Positions 1 through 9,100 of a DNA stretch of 50,378 nucleotides are shown here, one piece after another (position 1 is the first letter of the stretch; each line of letters opens with the position of its first letter). Source of the stretch: CBINFS01 sp966250015 (GTDB lineage: Bacteria > Bacteroidota > Rhodothermia > Rhodothermales > DASSAV01); contig CBINFS010000027.1 in the NCBI GenBank assembly GCA_966250015.1, forward strand, positions 1 through 50,378, given 5' to 3'. Position numbers and translations under genes: made by a program. The notes under the pieces are model-generated. The model worked only from the letters and a program-made list of their open reading frames with translations. It made no database searches and was not told where the DNA came from.

Positions 1-92
1 ATGCGCCGGCGGGGACGAATCGGTTGCTGGCGGTGATGTTTTTGTCGTTCCTGGTCGGCCTGACCCTGATCATCATCGCGCGCATCGCCTGA
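1..92 (+). CDS. C-terminal end of a membrane protein, probably a transporter (partial)
   Basis: An open frame runs into the window from its left edge in the frame starting at base 3 and stops at TGA 90-92. The visible 29 residues contain one strongly hydrophobic stretch (from about LLAVMFLSFLVG to LTLIIIARIA), consistent with the last transmembrane helix of a polytopic protein. It lies 32 bases before a ribokinase on the same strand, so a sugar or nucleoside permease (for example a sodium:solute symporter) is a reasonable guess, but only the last helix is visible and the family cannot be named from it. Confidence 0.55.
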   Translation, partial: APAGTNRLLAVMFLSFLVGLTLIIIARIA

Positions 93-124
93 GTACCCCT
101 TAAGGGGATTGAAATAGATAGTTT

Positions 125-1081
125 ATGGGTAAGATTGTAGTTGTTGGCAGCTCGAACACCGACATGGTGATCCGAGTCCCAAGTATTCCAAAACCTGGAG
201 AAACGGTTCTGGGTGGAGATTTTTTTTCGGCTGCCGGTGGTAAAGGCGCCAATCAAGCCGTTGCGGCAGCCCGCTCCGGTGGGCAGGTGACGTTCCTCGC
301 GTGCGTAGGCGAAGATGACCTGGGGCGGCGGGCGGTTGAAGGTTTCCTCAGGGACGGTATCAATACGGACCACGTCAAGCGGGTCAAGGATTCGCCCTCC
401 GGCGTGGCGCTCATATTTGTTGACCACGCGGGAGAAAACAGCATTGCCGTTGCTCCGGGCGCGAACGACCGGCTCGACGCGGACTACGTGCGGCAACTAT
501 CGGACGTCATCGCTTCGGCCGACGTTCTGCTGCTTCAGCTCGAGATACCGATCGAAACGGTAAAAGTGGCGGCTGAAATCGCGTACAATGCCGGTACGAG
601 AGTGGTGCTCAATCCGGCTCCTGCACGTCCGCTCGACGAAAGCCTGCTCCGGCAGGTCTCCGTCCTAACTCCCAATGAGACGGAAGCGGAGCTCCTCACC
701 GGCATCGAGATTTCCGACGAGCAGTCGCTGTTTTCGGCTGCGACGGTGTTACGCGAAAAGGGTGTCGATGCGGTGTTGATCACGCTCGGAGCACGTGGCG
801 TCTACGTCGCTACGGAAAACGATCACGTGCTCTTGCCCGCTTATAAGGTTACTCCGATCGACTCGACCGGCGCGGGCGACGTGTTCAACGGTGCGCTCGC
901 CGCATCGCTTTCGGAAGGGGGTGACCTTTTCGAAGCAGTCCGTTTTGCCTCGGCGGCCGCGGCGATCTCCGTGACACGGCTGGGAGCCCAACCGTCGGCG
1001 CCGAAGCATGAGGAGATACTGCGTTTTGTTGAAGAACGAACGGATAGCCTGGCAGTGCAACGGACACAGGCGACTCCATAG
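125..1081 (+). CDS. rbsK: Ribokinase (PfkB family)
   Basis: This protein is expected to phosphorylate D-ribose to ribose 5-phosphate with ATP in the cytosol. The 318 residues are of normal length for the family. The N-terminal substrate signature GGKGANQA is at residues 38-45, and the C-terminal PfkB signature DSTGAGD is at 246-252, with D252 as the expected catalytic base and the preceding Gly-Ala-Gly forming the anion hole. The N-terminal NTD (11-13) also fits a ribose-binding kinase. A purine-rich AAGGGGAT lies upstream of the ATG with long spacing, so the ribosome site is weak. It is followed after 32 bases by two exported ADP-ribosylglycohydrolase-fold proteins, which suggests that ribose released outside the cytoplasm is imported and phosphorylated here. 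Another PfkB sugar or nucleoside kinase is possible, but the signatures favour ribokinase. Confidence 0.9.
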   Translation: MGKIVVVGSSNTDMVIRVPSIPKPGETVLGGDFFSAAGGKGANQAVAAARSGGQVTFLACVGEDDLGRRAVEGFLRDGINTDHVKRVKDSPSGVALIFVDHAGENSIAVAPGANDRLDADYVRQLSDVIASADVLLLQLEIPIETVKVAAEIAYNAGTRVVLNPAPARPLDESLLRQVSVLTPNETEAELLTGIEISDEQSLFSAATVLREKGVDAVLITLGARGVYVATENDHVLLPAYKVTPIDSTGAGDVFNGALAASLSEGGDLFEAVRFASAAAAISVTRLGAQPSAPKHEEILRFVEERTDSLAVQRTQATP

Positions 1082-1113
1082 CCGTTTTTGGCTTCACGTT
1101 AATCCACTTGAAA

Positions 1114-3189
1114 ATGAAACGTTATTTGCGGTCTGCTAACACCGTTTTTGCTGCCCCGGTATTGCTCTTCTGCGTTCTGAGTCTGTCAGCCTGTTCGTCG
1201 GGGGAGGAGTACATCCGCATCGGCGTCGACGAGTATCAGCAAAAGGTCTATGCCTCGTGGCTGGGTCAGATCATCGGGAACATCTACGGATTGCCTCACG
1301 AGAACCAGCACATTGAGAAACCGGGGCCTGACGCTTTCCCCTACGGGTACGAGGTCCAGAATCCCGATCCCGCCGATTACATTCACGGCTATCGCACCAT
1401 GCTCGGGCAGGTAAGGGAAATTGGTGGCGCCTTTTCCGACGACGACACCGACTTCGAGTACCTCTACCTCCTCCAGATGGAAAAATACGGCCCCGAGCCT
1501 TCCTACGCGGACCTGAAGGGGGCCTGGCTGCACCACGTTCGCGATCGGGTCTGGCTTGCCAATCGTGGCGCCCTCGGGTTGATGCACTTCGGCTTCGACC
1601 CGCCCGTCTCCGGCATGAAGGACTACAACCCCCACTGGTTCCAGATCGACCCCCAGCTGGTCAACGAGATCTGGGCTGTGACGGCGCCGGGTATGATCCG
1701 GTATGCCGTGCAGAAGTCCGAGTGGGCTGCTCGCATAACGAACGACGGATGGGGCGTCGAGCCGACGATGTTCTACGGCGCTCTCTACGCCGGTGCGTTC
1801 TTTGAATCCGACGTCGAAAGGCTCATCGATATGGCCCTCGAAGTCATGCCCGCCGGTTCGCGCTTCAGCCGCACCGTCGAGCACATGAAAGAGCTCTACA
1901 AAAAGTATCCGGACGACTGGCAGGCCGCACGGGCGGAAATGGCTAAGGCGTACTACGATGACGAGCCCGTTGATACCCGGACGATCTGGAATGCAAACCT
2001 GAACGGTGCAGCGGGCATCCTCGCTCTCCTGTATGGCCAGGGGGACTTCCAGCGCACACTCGACCTCGCCTGCGCCATGGGATTTGACGCCGACAATCAG
2101 GCGGCTACCATGAGCGGCCTCATGGGTATCGTGGTCGGCCTCGACGGCATCCCGCACGACCTGCTCTATCCCGTCGAGGGCTGGACGAAGCCCTTCAACG
2201 ACTTCTACAAGAACGTCAGCCGCCACGACGTGCCCGATGCCTCCATCGAGGATATGGCCAGGCGGATGGCCGAACAGGGGGAGAAAATCATCCTTGCAAA
2301 GGGTGGGAAACGGATCACCGAAGACGGTAAAGACTATTACCTCATTCCGAAGAACGCCACGTTCGTACCTCCTTTCGAGCTTCCGAATGCGCCCGCGCCC
2401 TACCTGGTGAAAGGTGAAGAGGCGGCGTACGAGTTCCTCGTATCAGGAGGAGAAGGTAAGATATCCTGGGAACTGGCGTCGGGCGAGCTGCCCGCAGGGC
2501 TGCAGTTCGCGAACGGCCGCCTCTCGGGTGTACCGGAAGCAGCCGGCGTCTTTCCCGTTACCATCCGCGCAACGTCCGGTGCGTCGCAAGTTGAAAAGTC
2601 GATTCCTCTGGTAGTCCGTGAGTCCAACCTGGCGCCGGAAGCCGCCAGTGTGATTGCATCCGTGAGGCGCACCAATACCGAGGTGCGTGACAAAATGTGG
2701 CTGACCGTCGGCCGCTCCCTGTACGTGGACGACGTGGAAGCCATCCGCGACGGAATCAAGGTGGGGGACGGGTCGACCTTCTACAGCATCACCGATTCCT
2801 CCGCACCGCGCGAAGACTATTACGGTTACGAGTGGTCCGAGCCCCGAGAGGTCGGCCTCATCGGCTTTCACACGGGTGCGATGGAGGAAAGCGGCGGGTG
2901 GTTTACGTCGCTCGGCGTCGAGTATCGGGACCAGTCGGGTGGGTGGAAGTCCGTCGAAAACCTCATCGTGACCCCAGCGCTCGCACCGGGAGCGGAGCCC
3001 TACAACAAACCCCATTTTGTCGAATACCTGCTGGCTTTCGAGCCTGTCGAAACGACGGCTATCCGGATCAAGGGAACTGCGGGGGGTGTCGGGCACTGGT
3101 ACAACGATCGTACTTATTTTACGTCGATCTCCGAGCTCACCGCTCACGGGCCGCTTCCGAATTATCAGGCGCTCGCGAACGGCAATTGA
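1114..3189 (+). CDS. Lipoprotein with ADP-ribosylglycohydrolase fold and C-terminal Ig-like and discoidin-like domains
   Basis: The ATG at 1114 is preferred over the in-frame TTG at 1108; neither has a clear ribosome site. The N-terminus carries a lipoprotein signal ending in LSAC, so the mature protein should be membrane-anchored outside the cytoplasm. Residues about 35-400 match the ADP-ribosylglycohydrolase (DraG) fold: the first metal motif is S108-D-D-D-T-D113 and the second D325-A-D327-N. A putative Ig-like segment of the He_PIG type (residues about 420-500, with the ELPAGLQF...LSGVPEAAG pattern) follows, then a discoidin-like beta-sandwich to the end. Known DraG enzymes cleave N- or O-glycosidic bonds to ADP-ribose; an exported, carbohydrate-domain-bearing version next to ribokinase suggests a glycosidase acting on ribosides. 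Exact substrate unknown. It is a paralogue of the next gene. Confidence 0.82.
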   Translation: MKRYLRSANTVFAAPVLLFCVLSLSACSSGEEYIRIGVDEYQQKVYASWLGQIIGNIYGLPHENQHIEKPGPDAFPYGYEVQNPDPADYIHGYRTMLGQVREIGGAFSDDDTDFEYLYLLQMEKYGPEPSYADLKGAWLHHVRDRVWLANRGALGLMHFGFDPPVSGMKDYNPHWFQIDPQLVNEIWAVTAPGMIRYAVQKSEWAARITNDGWGVEPTMFYGALYAGAFFESDVERLIDMALEVMPAGSRFSRTVEHMKELYKKYPDDWQAARAEMAKAYYDDEPVDTRTIWNANLNGAAGILALLYGQGDFQRTLDLACAMGFDADNQAATMSGLMGIVVGLDGIPHDLLYPVEGWTKPFNDFYKNVSRHDVPDASIEDMARRMAEQGEKIILAKGGKRITEDGKDYYLIPKNATFVPPFELPNAPAPYLVKGEEAAYEFLVSGGEGKISWELASGELPAGLQFANGRLSGVPEAAGVFPVTIRATSGASQVEKSIPLVVRESNLAPEAASVIASVRRTNTEVRDKMWLTVGRSLYVDDVEAIRDGIKVGDGSTFYSITDSSAPREDYYGYEWSEPREVGLIGFHTGAMEESGGWFTSLGVEYRDQSGGWKSVENLIVTPALAPGAEPYNKPHFVEYLLAFEPVETTAIRIKGTAGGVGHWYNDRTYFTSISELTAHGPLPNYQALANGN

Positions 3190-3252
3190 AGTCCCTTTGG
3201 GCGCCACCGATACAACGAAATTTTGCCATTTTCCACCATCGAGACTAAAAAC

Positions 3253-4773
3253 ATGAAAGCGAGACTGCTACCCCTCGTCCTCCTCGTATTCGGCTTTGCC
3301 GTGCCCGCGTTTGCGCAGTCGACGGTCGAGTTGACACGAGAAGAGCTGCTTGACAAGATCAAGGGCGGCTGGGCAGCCCAGACCATCGGCGTCACCTTCG
3401 GCGGACCGACCGAGTTCCGCTACAACGGCACCATGATCCAGGACTACGTTACCATCCCCTGGTACGACGGATACATGAAGTGGTGGTACGAAAATGCGCC
3501 CGGGCTCTACGACGACATCTACATGGACCTCACCTTCGTCGACGTCCTCGACAAAAAAGGCCTCGACGCCCCGGCAAAGGACTTTGCCGAAGCGTTCGCC
3601 AACGCCGGCTACCAGCTCTGGCACGCGAACCAGAATGCCCGCTACAACATCCTGAACGGGATCCTTCCCCCCGAGTCAGGCCACTGGCGTAACAACCCGG
3701 GCGCAGACGACATCGACTTCCAGATCGAAGCCGACTTCGCCGGCCTGATGAATCCCGGTATGCCTGCGGCAGCCGCCGAAGTGTGCGATCGCGTAGGCCA
3801 CATCATGAACTACGGCGACGGCTGGTACGGCGGTGTCTACGTCGCCACCATGTACGCACTCGCCTTCACGTCGAACGACGTCGAATACGTCGTCCGCGAG
3901 GCCCTCAAGGCCATCCCCGAGGAGAGCACCTTCCACCAGACCATTGCCGACGTCATCCGCTGGTACGAGCAGTACCCCGACGACTGGAAGCAGACCTGGT
4001 TCGAGATCGAACGGAAGTGGTCCGAGGATTACGGCTGCCCCGACGGTGTCTTCCGGCCATTCAACATCGACGCCAAGATCAACTCGGCCTACGTGGTGCT
4101 CGGCCTGCTCTACGGTAAGGGTGACTTCACGAAGACCCTCCAGATTGCCACACGCGCCGGGCAGGACTCCGACTGTAACCCCGCCACAGCCGGCGGCATC
4201 CTCGGCACTATCCTCGGTTACGAGAACATCCCCGACTACTGGAAGCAGGGGCTCGCCGAGGTCGAACCGATCGACTTCAAGTACACCACGATCTCCCTGA
4301 ACGACGTCTACGACATGTCCTTCCGCCACGCCCTCGAAATGATCCAGCGTAATGGCGGCAAGGTAGACGGCGAAAAGGTGACCATCAACGTTCAAAAGGT
4401 CACACCGGTCCCGCTCGAGCAGAGCTTCGTAGGCCATTATCCCGTTAGTGAGGTCTCCCTCAACCGCCGGCTCCGCGACGAAACCACCTTCGAGTTCGAA
4501 GGCATCGGGTTTACGGTCAGCGGGTATGCCGGAAAGACCGGGGACGTCGACGAGGTGCTCGAAGCCGAGGTTTACATCGACGGCAAGCTCGTCGAAACGA
4601 CGAAGCTCCCGACTGCCGAACACGCACGGAAGTTCGTTCCCTTCTGGCGCTACGAGCTGCCCCGTGGCAAGCACACCGTACGCCTGAAGATCGTCAACCC
4701 CTCGCCGACCGCCTACGTCCAGCTCCACCGGGCCGTCATCTACGACGACAAACCCGTCACGGTGCAATACTGA
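3253..4773 (+). CDS. Secreted ADP-ribosylglycohydrolase-fold protein
   Basis: The ATG at 3253 gives a clean Sec signal peptide ending in AFAQS; the frame stays open upstream to a TTG at 3223, but that would bury the signal, so it was not used. The mature protein has a DraG-type fold with a divergent first metal motif, D87-D-I-Y-M-D92, in place of the usual T-D-D-T, and a well-kept second motif, D305-S-D307-C-N-P-A-T. A C-terminal beta-sandwich of about 100 residues resembles a carbohydrate-binding or discoidin-like module. It shares a WYEQYPDDW-like stretch with the upstream lipoprotein and follows it by 63 bases, so the two probably arose by duplication and are co-expressed. Known family members hydrolyse ADP-ribosyl bonds; whether this one acts on ADP-ribose, nucleosides or another riboside cannot be read from sequence. 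Confidence 0.8.
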   Translation: MKARLLPLVLLVFGFAVPAFAQSTVELTREELLDKIKGGWAAQTIGVTFGGPTEFRYNGTMIQDYVTIPWYDGYMKWWYENAPGLYDDIYMDLTFVDVLDKKGLDAPAKDFAEAFANAGYQLWHANQNARYNILNGILPPESGHWRNNPGADDIDFQIEADFAGLMNPGMPAAAAEVCDRVGHIMNYGDGWYGGVYVATMYALAFTSNDVEYVVREALKAIPEESTFHQTIADVIRWYEQYPDDWKQTWFEIERKWSEDYGCPDGVFRPFNIDAKINSAYVVLGLLYGKGDFTKTLQIATRAGQDSDCNPATAGGILGTILGYENIPDYWKQGLAEVEPIDFKYTTISLNDVYDMSFRHALEMIQRNGGKVDGEKVTINVQKVTPVPLEQSFVGHYPVSEVSLNRRLRDETTFEFEGIGFTVSGYAGKTGDVDEVLEAEVYIDGKLVETTKLPTAEHARKFVPFWRYELPRGKHTVRLKIVNPSPTAYVQLHRAVIYDDKPVTVQY

Positions 4774-4877
4774 TAACTCCACGTGTGGAAGCGGGGGTTG
4801 CATTAGCCGCAGGCTCCGATTGGTACTGGTTAACGGTTAAGGCTTAAGAGCAATTCTCAATGGGTAGCCTGCAAAAC

Positions 4878-4920
4878 AACGCCCAACCGACGAATACGCC
4901 GTCGGTTGGGCGTTTTACTT
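4878..4920. terminator. Strong bidirectional intrinsic terminator
   Basis: A perfect 15-bp inverted repeat (4878-4892 and 4900-4914) with a 7-base loop is followed on the plus strand by TTTTACTTTATT. It ends the ribokinase/DraG operon on the plus strand and can also serve the convergent flavoprotein gene on the minus strand. Confidence 0.88.
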
Positions 4921-4938
4921 TATTATCGAGGTGGTCGG

Positions 4939-5838
4939 CTACTGAACAAAGACCAGTGAGCGGTGAAGGGCCATGCCGGCCATTACGCCGTCGGCGCATG
5001 CCCAGGTCACGTTGTGGGACGCCCGCGAGATGTCCCCTGCCGCAAATACACCGGGTACGGTAGTCATCTTTTGAGGATCGGTTCGGATTACGGGGCCAAA
5101 AGTGCCCTCGTCCAGCTCGCAGCCCAGCTGCTGGGCAATATCGCTGTTCAGGTGCGTGCGAGGGCCGAGGTAGAGGGCGTCCAGGGCTGGCGTTCTCCCG
5201 TCCGCCAGCTCTATCTTCGATAGCTGTACGCCGTCGCCGTGCAGCGCCCTCACCCGCGCCGGTTCGATGGATATGCTTCGCTCCCGCAGCATTTCGAGCG
5301 TCGTATCATCGGGCTCGAGGTCTCCATTCAGGAAAAGTGTCGTCGGACCCCATTCGGCTATGAGCATGGCCTGGTGGGGTGACATCGACGATACGTTCAG
5401 AACGCCCAGCTGCCGTCCGCTGAACTCGTAGCCGTGGCAGTACGGGCAATGGAGCACGGAACGTCCCCAGCGCTCCGCCAGCCCCGGAATGGCAGGCAGC
5501 TCGTCCGAAATGCCGAAAGCGAGGACCAGCCGAGCGCATTCAAACCCCTCTCCCGTAGCCAGCCCGACGTAAAAGCTACCCTGCTCTTTCACCGCGCGAA
5601 CGGCTTTCCCCTCGATGAACGTTACGGTGGGATAGGCCGCTACCTGTGAGCGCGCGGCGGCCAGCATGGCGCCCGGCTCGCGGCCGTCCTGCGTGAAGAA
5701 GCCGTGCGAATGAGCCGCATTTCGGTTGCGGGGTGATCCGGCGTCGATGATGGAGACCGATCGCCGTGCCCGCGCGATATACAGGGCCGCAGACAGTCCG
5801 GCAAAGCTTCCCCCAATAATGACGGCATCATATCGCAT
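4939..5838 (-). CDS. Thioredoxin-reductase-like flavoprotein with CPYC disulfide (GliT-like)
   Basis: This 299-aa protein has an N-terminal FAD-binding GGSFAG motif (residues 9-14), a C131-P-Y-C134 redox pair in the HCPYCHGYE context, and a C-terminal FAD motif of the GVFAAGD type. The HCxxCHGYE surroundings resemble the dithiol-oxidising GliT/HlmI/TdpB-type group more than housekeeping thioredoxin reductase, whose motif is CATC with a different flank. The second Rossmann motif is degenerate (GVLNVSSMSP), so NADPH binding may be weak or absent, as in oxygen-using dithiol oxidases. A good AGGAG ribosome site lies 8 bases before the ATG. It faces the DraG operon across a terminator. The function call is family-based; the small-molecule dithiol substrate, if any, is unknown. 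Confidence 0.75.
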   Translation of the reverse strand: MRYDAVIIGGSFAGLSAALYIARARRSVSIIDAGSPRNRNAAHSHGFFTQDGREPGAMLAAARSQVAAYPTVTFIEGKAVRAVKEQGSFYVGLATGEGFECARLVLAFGISDELPAIPGLAERWGRSVLHCPYCHGYEFSGRQLGVLNVSSMSPHQAMLIAEWGPTTLFLNGDLEPDDTTLEMLRERSISIEPARVRALHGDGVQLSKIELADGRTPALDALYLGPRTHLNSDIAQQLGCELDEGTFGPVIRTDPQKMTTVPGVFAAGDISRASHNVTWACADGVMAGMALHRSLVFVQ

Positions 5839-6139
5839 ACTTCATTCTCCTATTCTTGTGGTTAGATTTCGCTGCCTGAGCAGTCCATTTTTACACGCGA
5901 AGACGACGATCCTGTTTATGACATAAAGGCCTGGCAAGAGGTCTCCATGAGCTAAACGTCACCATCTTCTTCGAGGGGATCATAGGGATGTAATCTCGAG
6001 ACAGCAAAACCCTGATCGAGGAGCATGTCTCCCTTCGCGGTCTTCGCGCCTTCGCGTGAGCCCTCTTTTTGACGTGAAGGACGATGACTTATCTCATCGC
6101 AGCAAACTTCGGCTCGCACAGAAGCAGGTACAGCAATCA
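5839..6139. other. Intergenic gap between the Tc toxin gene and the flavoprotein
   Basis: No gene was found. The gap must hold the promoter of the flavoprotein (minus strand), but no convincing -35/-10 pair was seen. It also holds a half copy of the dispersed repeat listed separately and a small GATGA/TCATC hairpin downstream of the TcA stop that lacks a T-run. Confidence 0.5.
6031..6060 (-). repeat. Half copy of a dispersed intergenic repeat (CACGCGAAGG type)
   Basis: Read on the minus strand, this stretch begins CTCACGCGAAGGCGCGAAG and matches the first half of the composite repeat found at 46371-46440 and 32115-32172. The second half (the TCCGCAGATG part) is missing here. Confidence 0.5.
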
Positions 6140-9100
6140 TCACACCGGCCACGCCGGCGTCCGGCCTGAGTAGGTGATGACGAGCAAAATGTCGTCGATC
6201 TGCTCATCCTTGAACCGATCTCTGACCTCTGCGGTATTCGGCAGGGACAGCTCCCACCTGCCGATGACTGATTTGCCGATCATCGGCGTCCAGCTGCCGG
6301 CGTTGCCCCGACGTGTGCTGATCACCCCGTCGATGGACCCCGACCCGCCGCCGATGGCGCCGGCCGCATTCACCTCGGTGAAGTGAAGATGGGTTACCGG
6401 TATTTCGAAGGAGGCGTCACCGGCACGGACGAAATACAGCACCACATGCTGTATCCGCAGGTTTTCGACGTTCGGAGGAAAGTCCTGGCGCCGGGTTTCC
6501 CATCCAATGGTCATGGGTGTAGCCGTCTGATCGGGATTGTGCAGGTCATACCAGGCGTCGGCGAACTGGTGCCGGAAGCTGAAGGGCCGGTCAGCGCTGA
6601 TGCTCCGGTCGAGTTCCTGAACCACCTGCTGGCGATAATCGAAGCTGTCGAGTGCGGTGTATTCGATGGCAACCAGGACGTCGGCTATGGTGCTGTAGTC
6701 GAACGGGTTGGACGCTCTGGGCATTCGCAGCTCCCAGTTCGTCGCCACCCCCATCCCTTCGAACGGCAACAGCAACTCCGGCGACTGGGGTGTGAGCTCG
6801 AAGAGGCCCGTGGCGTTGCTCGGTGAGCTCAGCGAGACCGACTCTGGAGGCCGCCGGATCAGGCTCTGCTGAAAGAGCCCGTTGCTGCGGATAACGACCC
6901 TTGAAAGCCCGGTGGCCGAAAGCGTGGCTTTGATGCCTTCGCCCGGTGGAATCAGGGCGATGACGGATACACGGACGCGTTTGATCAGGCGCAGATAGTG
7001 GCCGGGGAAGTCGCGGTCGAACGTCTCCATTGGAGTCTCGAAGGGCAAAACACCGGTTTCCCGAAAGCGCTGGAAGGCAAATGGATCGACACTCGCCAGC
7101 GACAGCACCTTCACCAGCTGCTGTTTCCGCCGGTCCGTCTCGAAGGCGTACTGGTCGAGCTGGTAGATGTCCTGGAGCAGACGGGCGGAACCGGTAAGGC
7201 CGTGACGATCGATCGCCTGGCCGTTGGTGCCCGCGCCGGCTCCGTCTTCGGCCGGCGCCTCCCAGTAGTCCGCCTGGATGTAGGCAGGGGGTATCTGCTG
7301 GCGTTCGAATGCAAGCTGATTTTCGGCCAGACGTGCGGTGGCGGTGGCCTGCTGGAGGAAAAAGCTGTATACCCCTTCCATCACACCGCTCATCCAGTCA
7401 TAAAGCTCTAAATTTGTGAACTTTGTAGTCAGGAACTCGACCGTGTCCCGGGCATGGTCGTGCTGCATCTCGGCGATTTCACGCTCCTGCCCCACCACAC
7501 GCACGTGATCTTCTGCGATACTGACTTGCTGGCTGCCTATCCGGATGTTTTGTTGCGCGAGCACCCGTTGAAACTCCCAATCCTGTGCCCGGCGTTCGTA
7601 GCTCGCCCGCGCCGAGGCGATCGACGAGCGGGTCGACCAGGCACCCGCCAGCGACGAAAGGCCGCTGGCCGTGGATGAGGCAGCCGCAGCCAACAATGAA
7701 GCCCTTTCAGACCCGGTAAAGTCAGACCAGCTGAGCGCAGCCGCTACGGCGTGGCTCGCCGCTGCCGCAAAGCTGAAGGCAGACGCGGCGTACTGGAAGT
7801 CCACCGACGTCGACAGCAGCGCAAGGGCCTCCTGTTCCAGCGCCGAAAGCCCGTCGTCCAGCAGTTGTTGATAGTGATCCGCCTGGATCTGAGCGCTTTC
7901 GCGCTGAAGCTCCGCCAGCTTCACCCCCCCTTCGGCTTCCCGGATGCGCAAGTCCTGCAGGCGTACGCCGGCGCGGGCGAGCTGCACGTTCTGCCGCGCT
8001 TGCAACAGGTTGTATGCTTCTGCGTCTCGCCTTTCGAAGGCGGCAAGCATGGCGGCCTCGATCTGGCCGGCGAGCTGGACGAGCTGCTTCGCTCGTTCGA
8101 TGAGGACCTGATAGCGGAACGCCGTCGGCTGCAGCGAAACAGTGCCCGGCAGGACGAGTGAGCCTCCGGCGCCGATCTGGGGCAGACCGCTCTCCGTGTC
8201 CGTCGGCGCTGCGTACGGCTCTAACTGCCGTTCCATACCGGCAATGTTCCGGCAGGTACGCAATTTGAAGAGATTAAGTTCGGCCTGTAGCCGCAGGGCT
8301 CGCAGCACAGGGTTCGGGGGGATGCAGAAGTCGTAAGAGACGGAGCCCGGAAGGACAGGAACGGGCGTCCGCTGGGCTGTACGTATCGCGCCTCTGAGAA
8401 GCGCCGGGCTGAGGGCGGTGGTCGATATGGTGGGGTTGCCGTTCGTTCGACCGAAAAGCCCGAACCCATCGCCGCTGGCGTTGCCTGCGCCAGGCAACTC
8501 GAGGTTTGCCGGGAGCGTGGTTTCTCCGGGTGCGGACACAATCGTAAGGGCTTGAAGGAAGTCTTCTTCCGCCAGTGTGCCTACTCGGTCGAGTGCGTCG
8601 ACGACCTCCGGTGCGGTCATTAGGCCTTGAAAAGCCCTCGATACCCGTTCGGGCTCTGCATCGAGGAGTGCACCGAGGTCCGGAGTGGCGGGTTGTCCTG
8701 CCCTGACCTGACTTACAAGGTCTTCTGCCTCCGCAAAACGATCCTGCCAGGGGCGATTGGCTTGCAGGGCGTTTCTGACCTCGTTGGTAGTGGCACGAAG
8801 CAGCTCGGGATTCGTAATGCCGCCCAGATCCGCGACGAGCGCCTTCCACGCACCGGCCCACGCGGGTGCAGTTGCGACGATGGTCTGCTCAAGGTCGATC
8901 TGGAGGGTTCCGATGATGTCACTGCAGAGACCGAGATGCTGATTCAGCTCCGGTAAGCCGAGCAGCTCGAGGGCAGTCTCATACAGAACCCTGGCGCGGG
9001 GCACCGATTCCGACGTGTCGCGCGTGAACTCGTCGTCTGCGAAGTCGAGAAAACAGCGAACCAGCGACAGCAGCGTGAAACGGGTATACGTACTGGCACG

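Noticed and set aside
1186..2226. 346-codon open frame opposite the lipoprotein gene
   Set aside because: It is a GC-rich shadow of the DraG-fold gene; the forward frame has clear motifs and a lipobox, while this one has none.
3676..4803. 375-codon open frame opposite the second DraG-fold gene
   Set aside because: Biased composition (Val/Asp/Gly-rich) typical of an antisense frame, with no recognisable motif.
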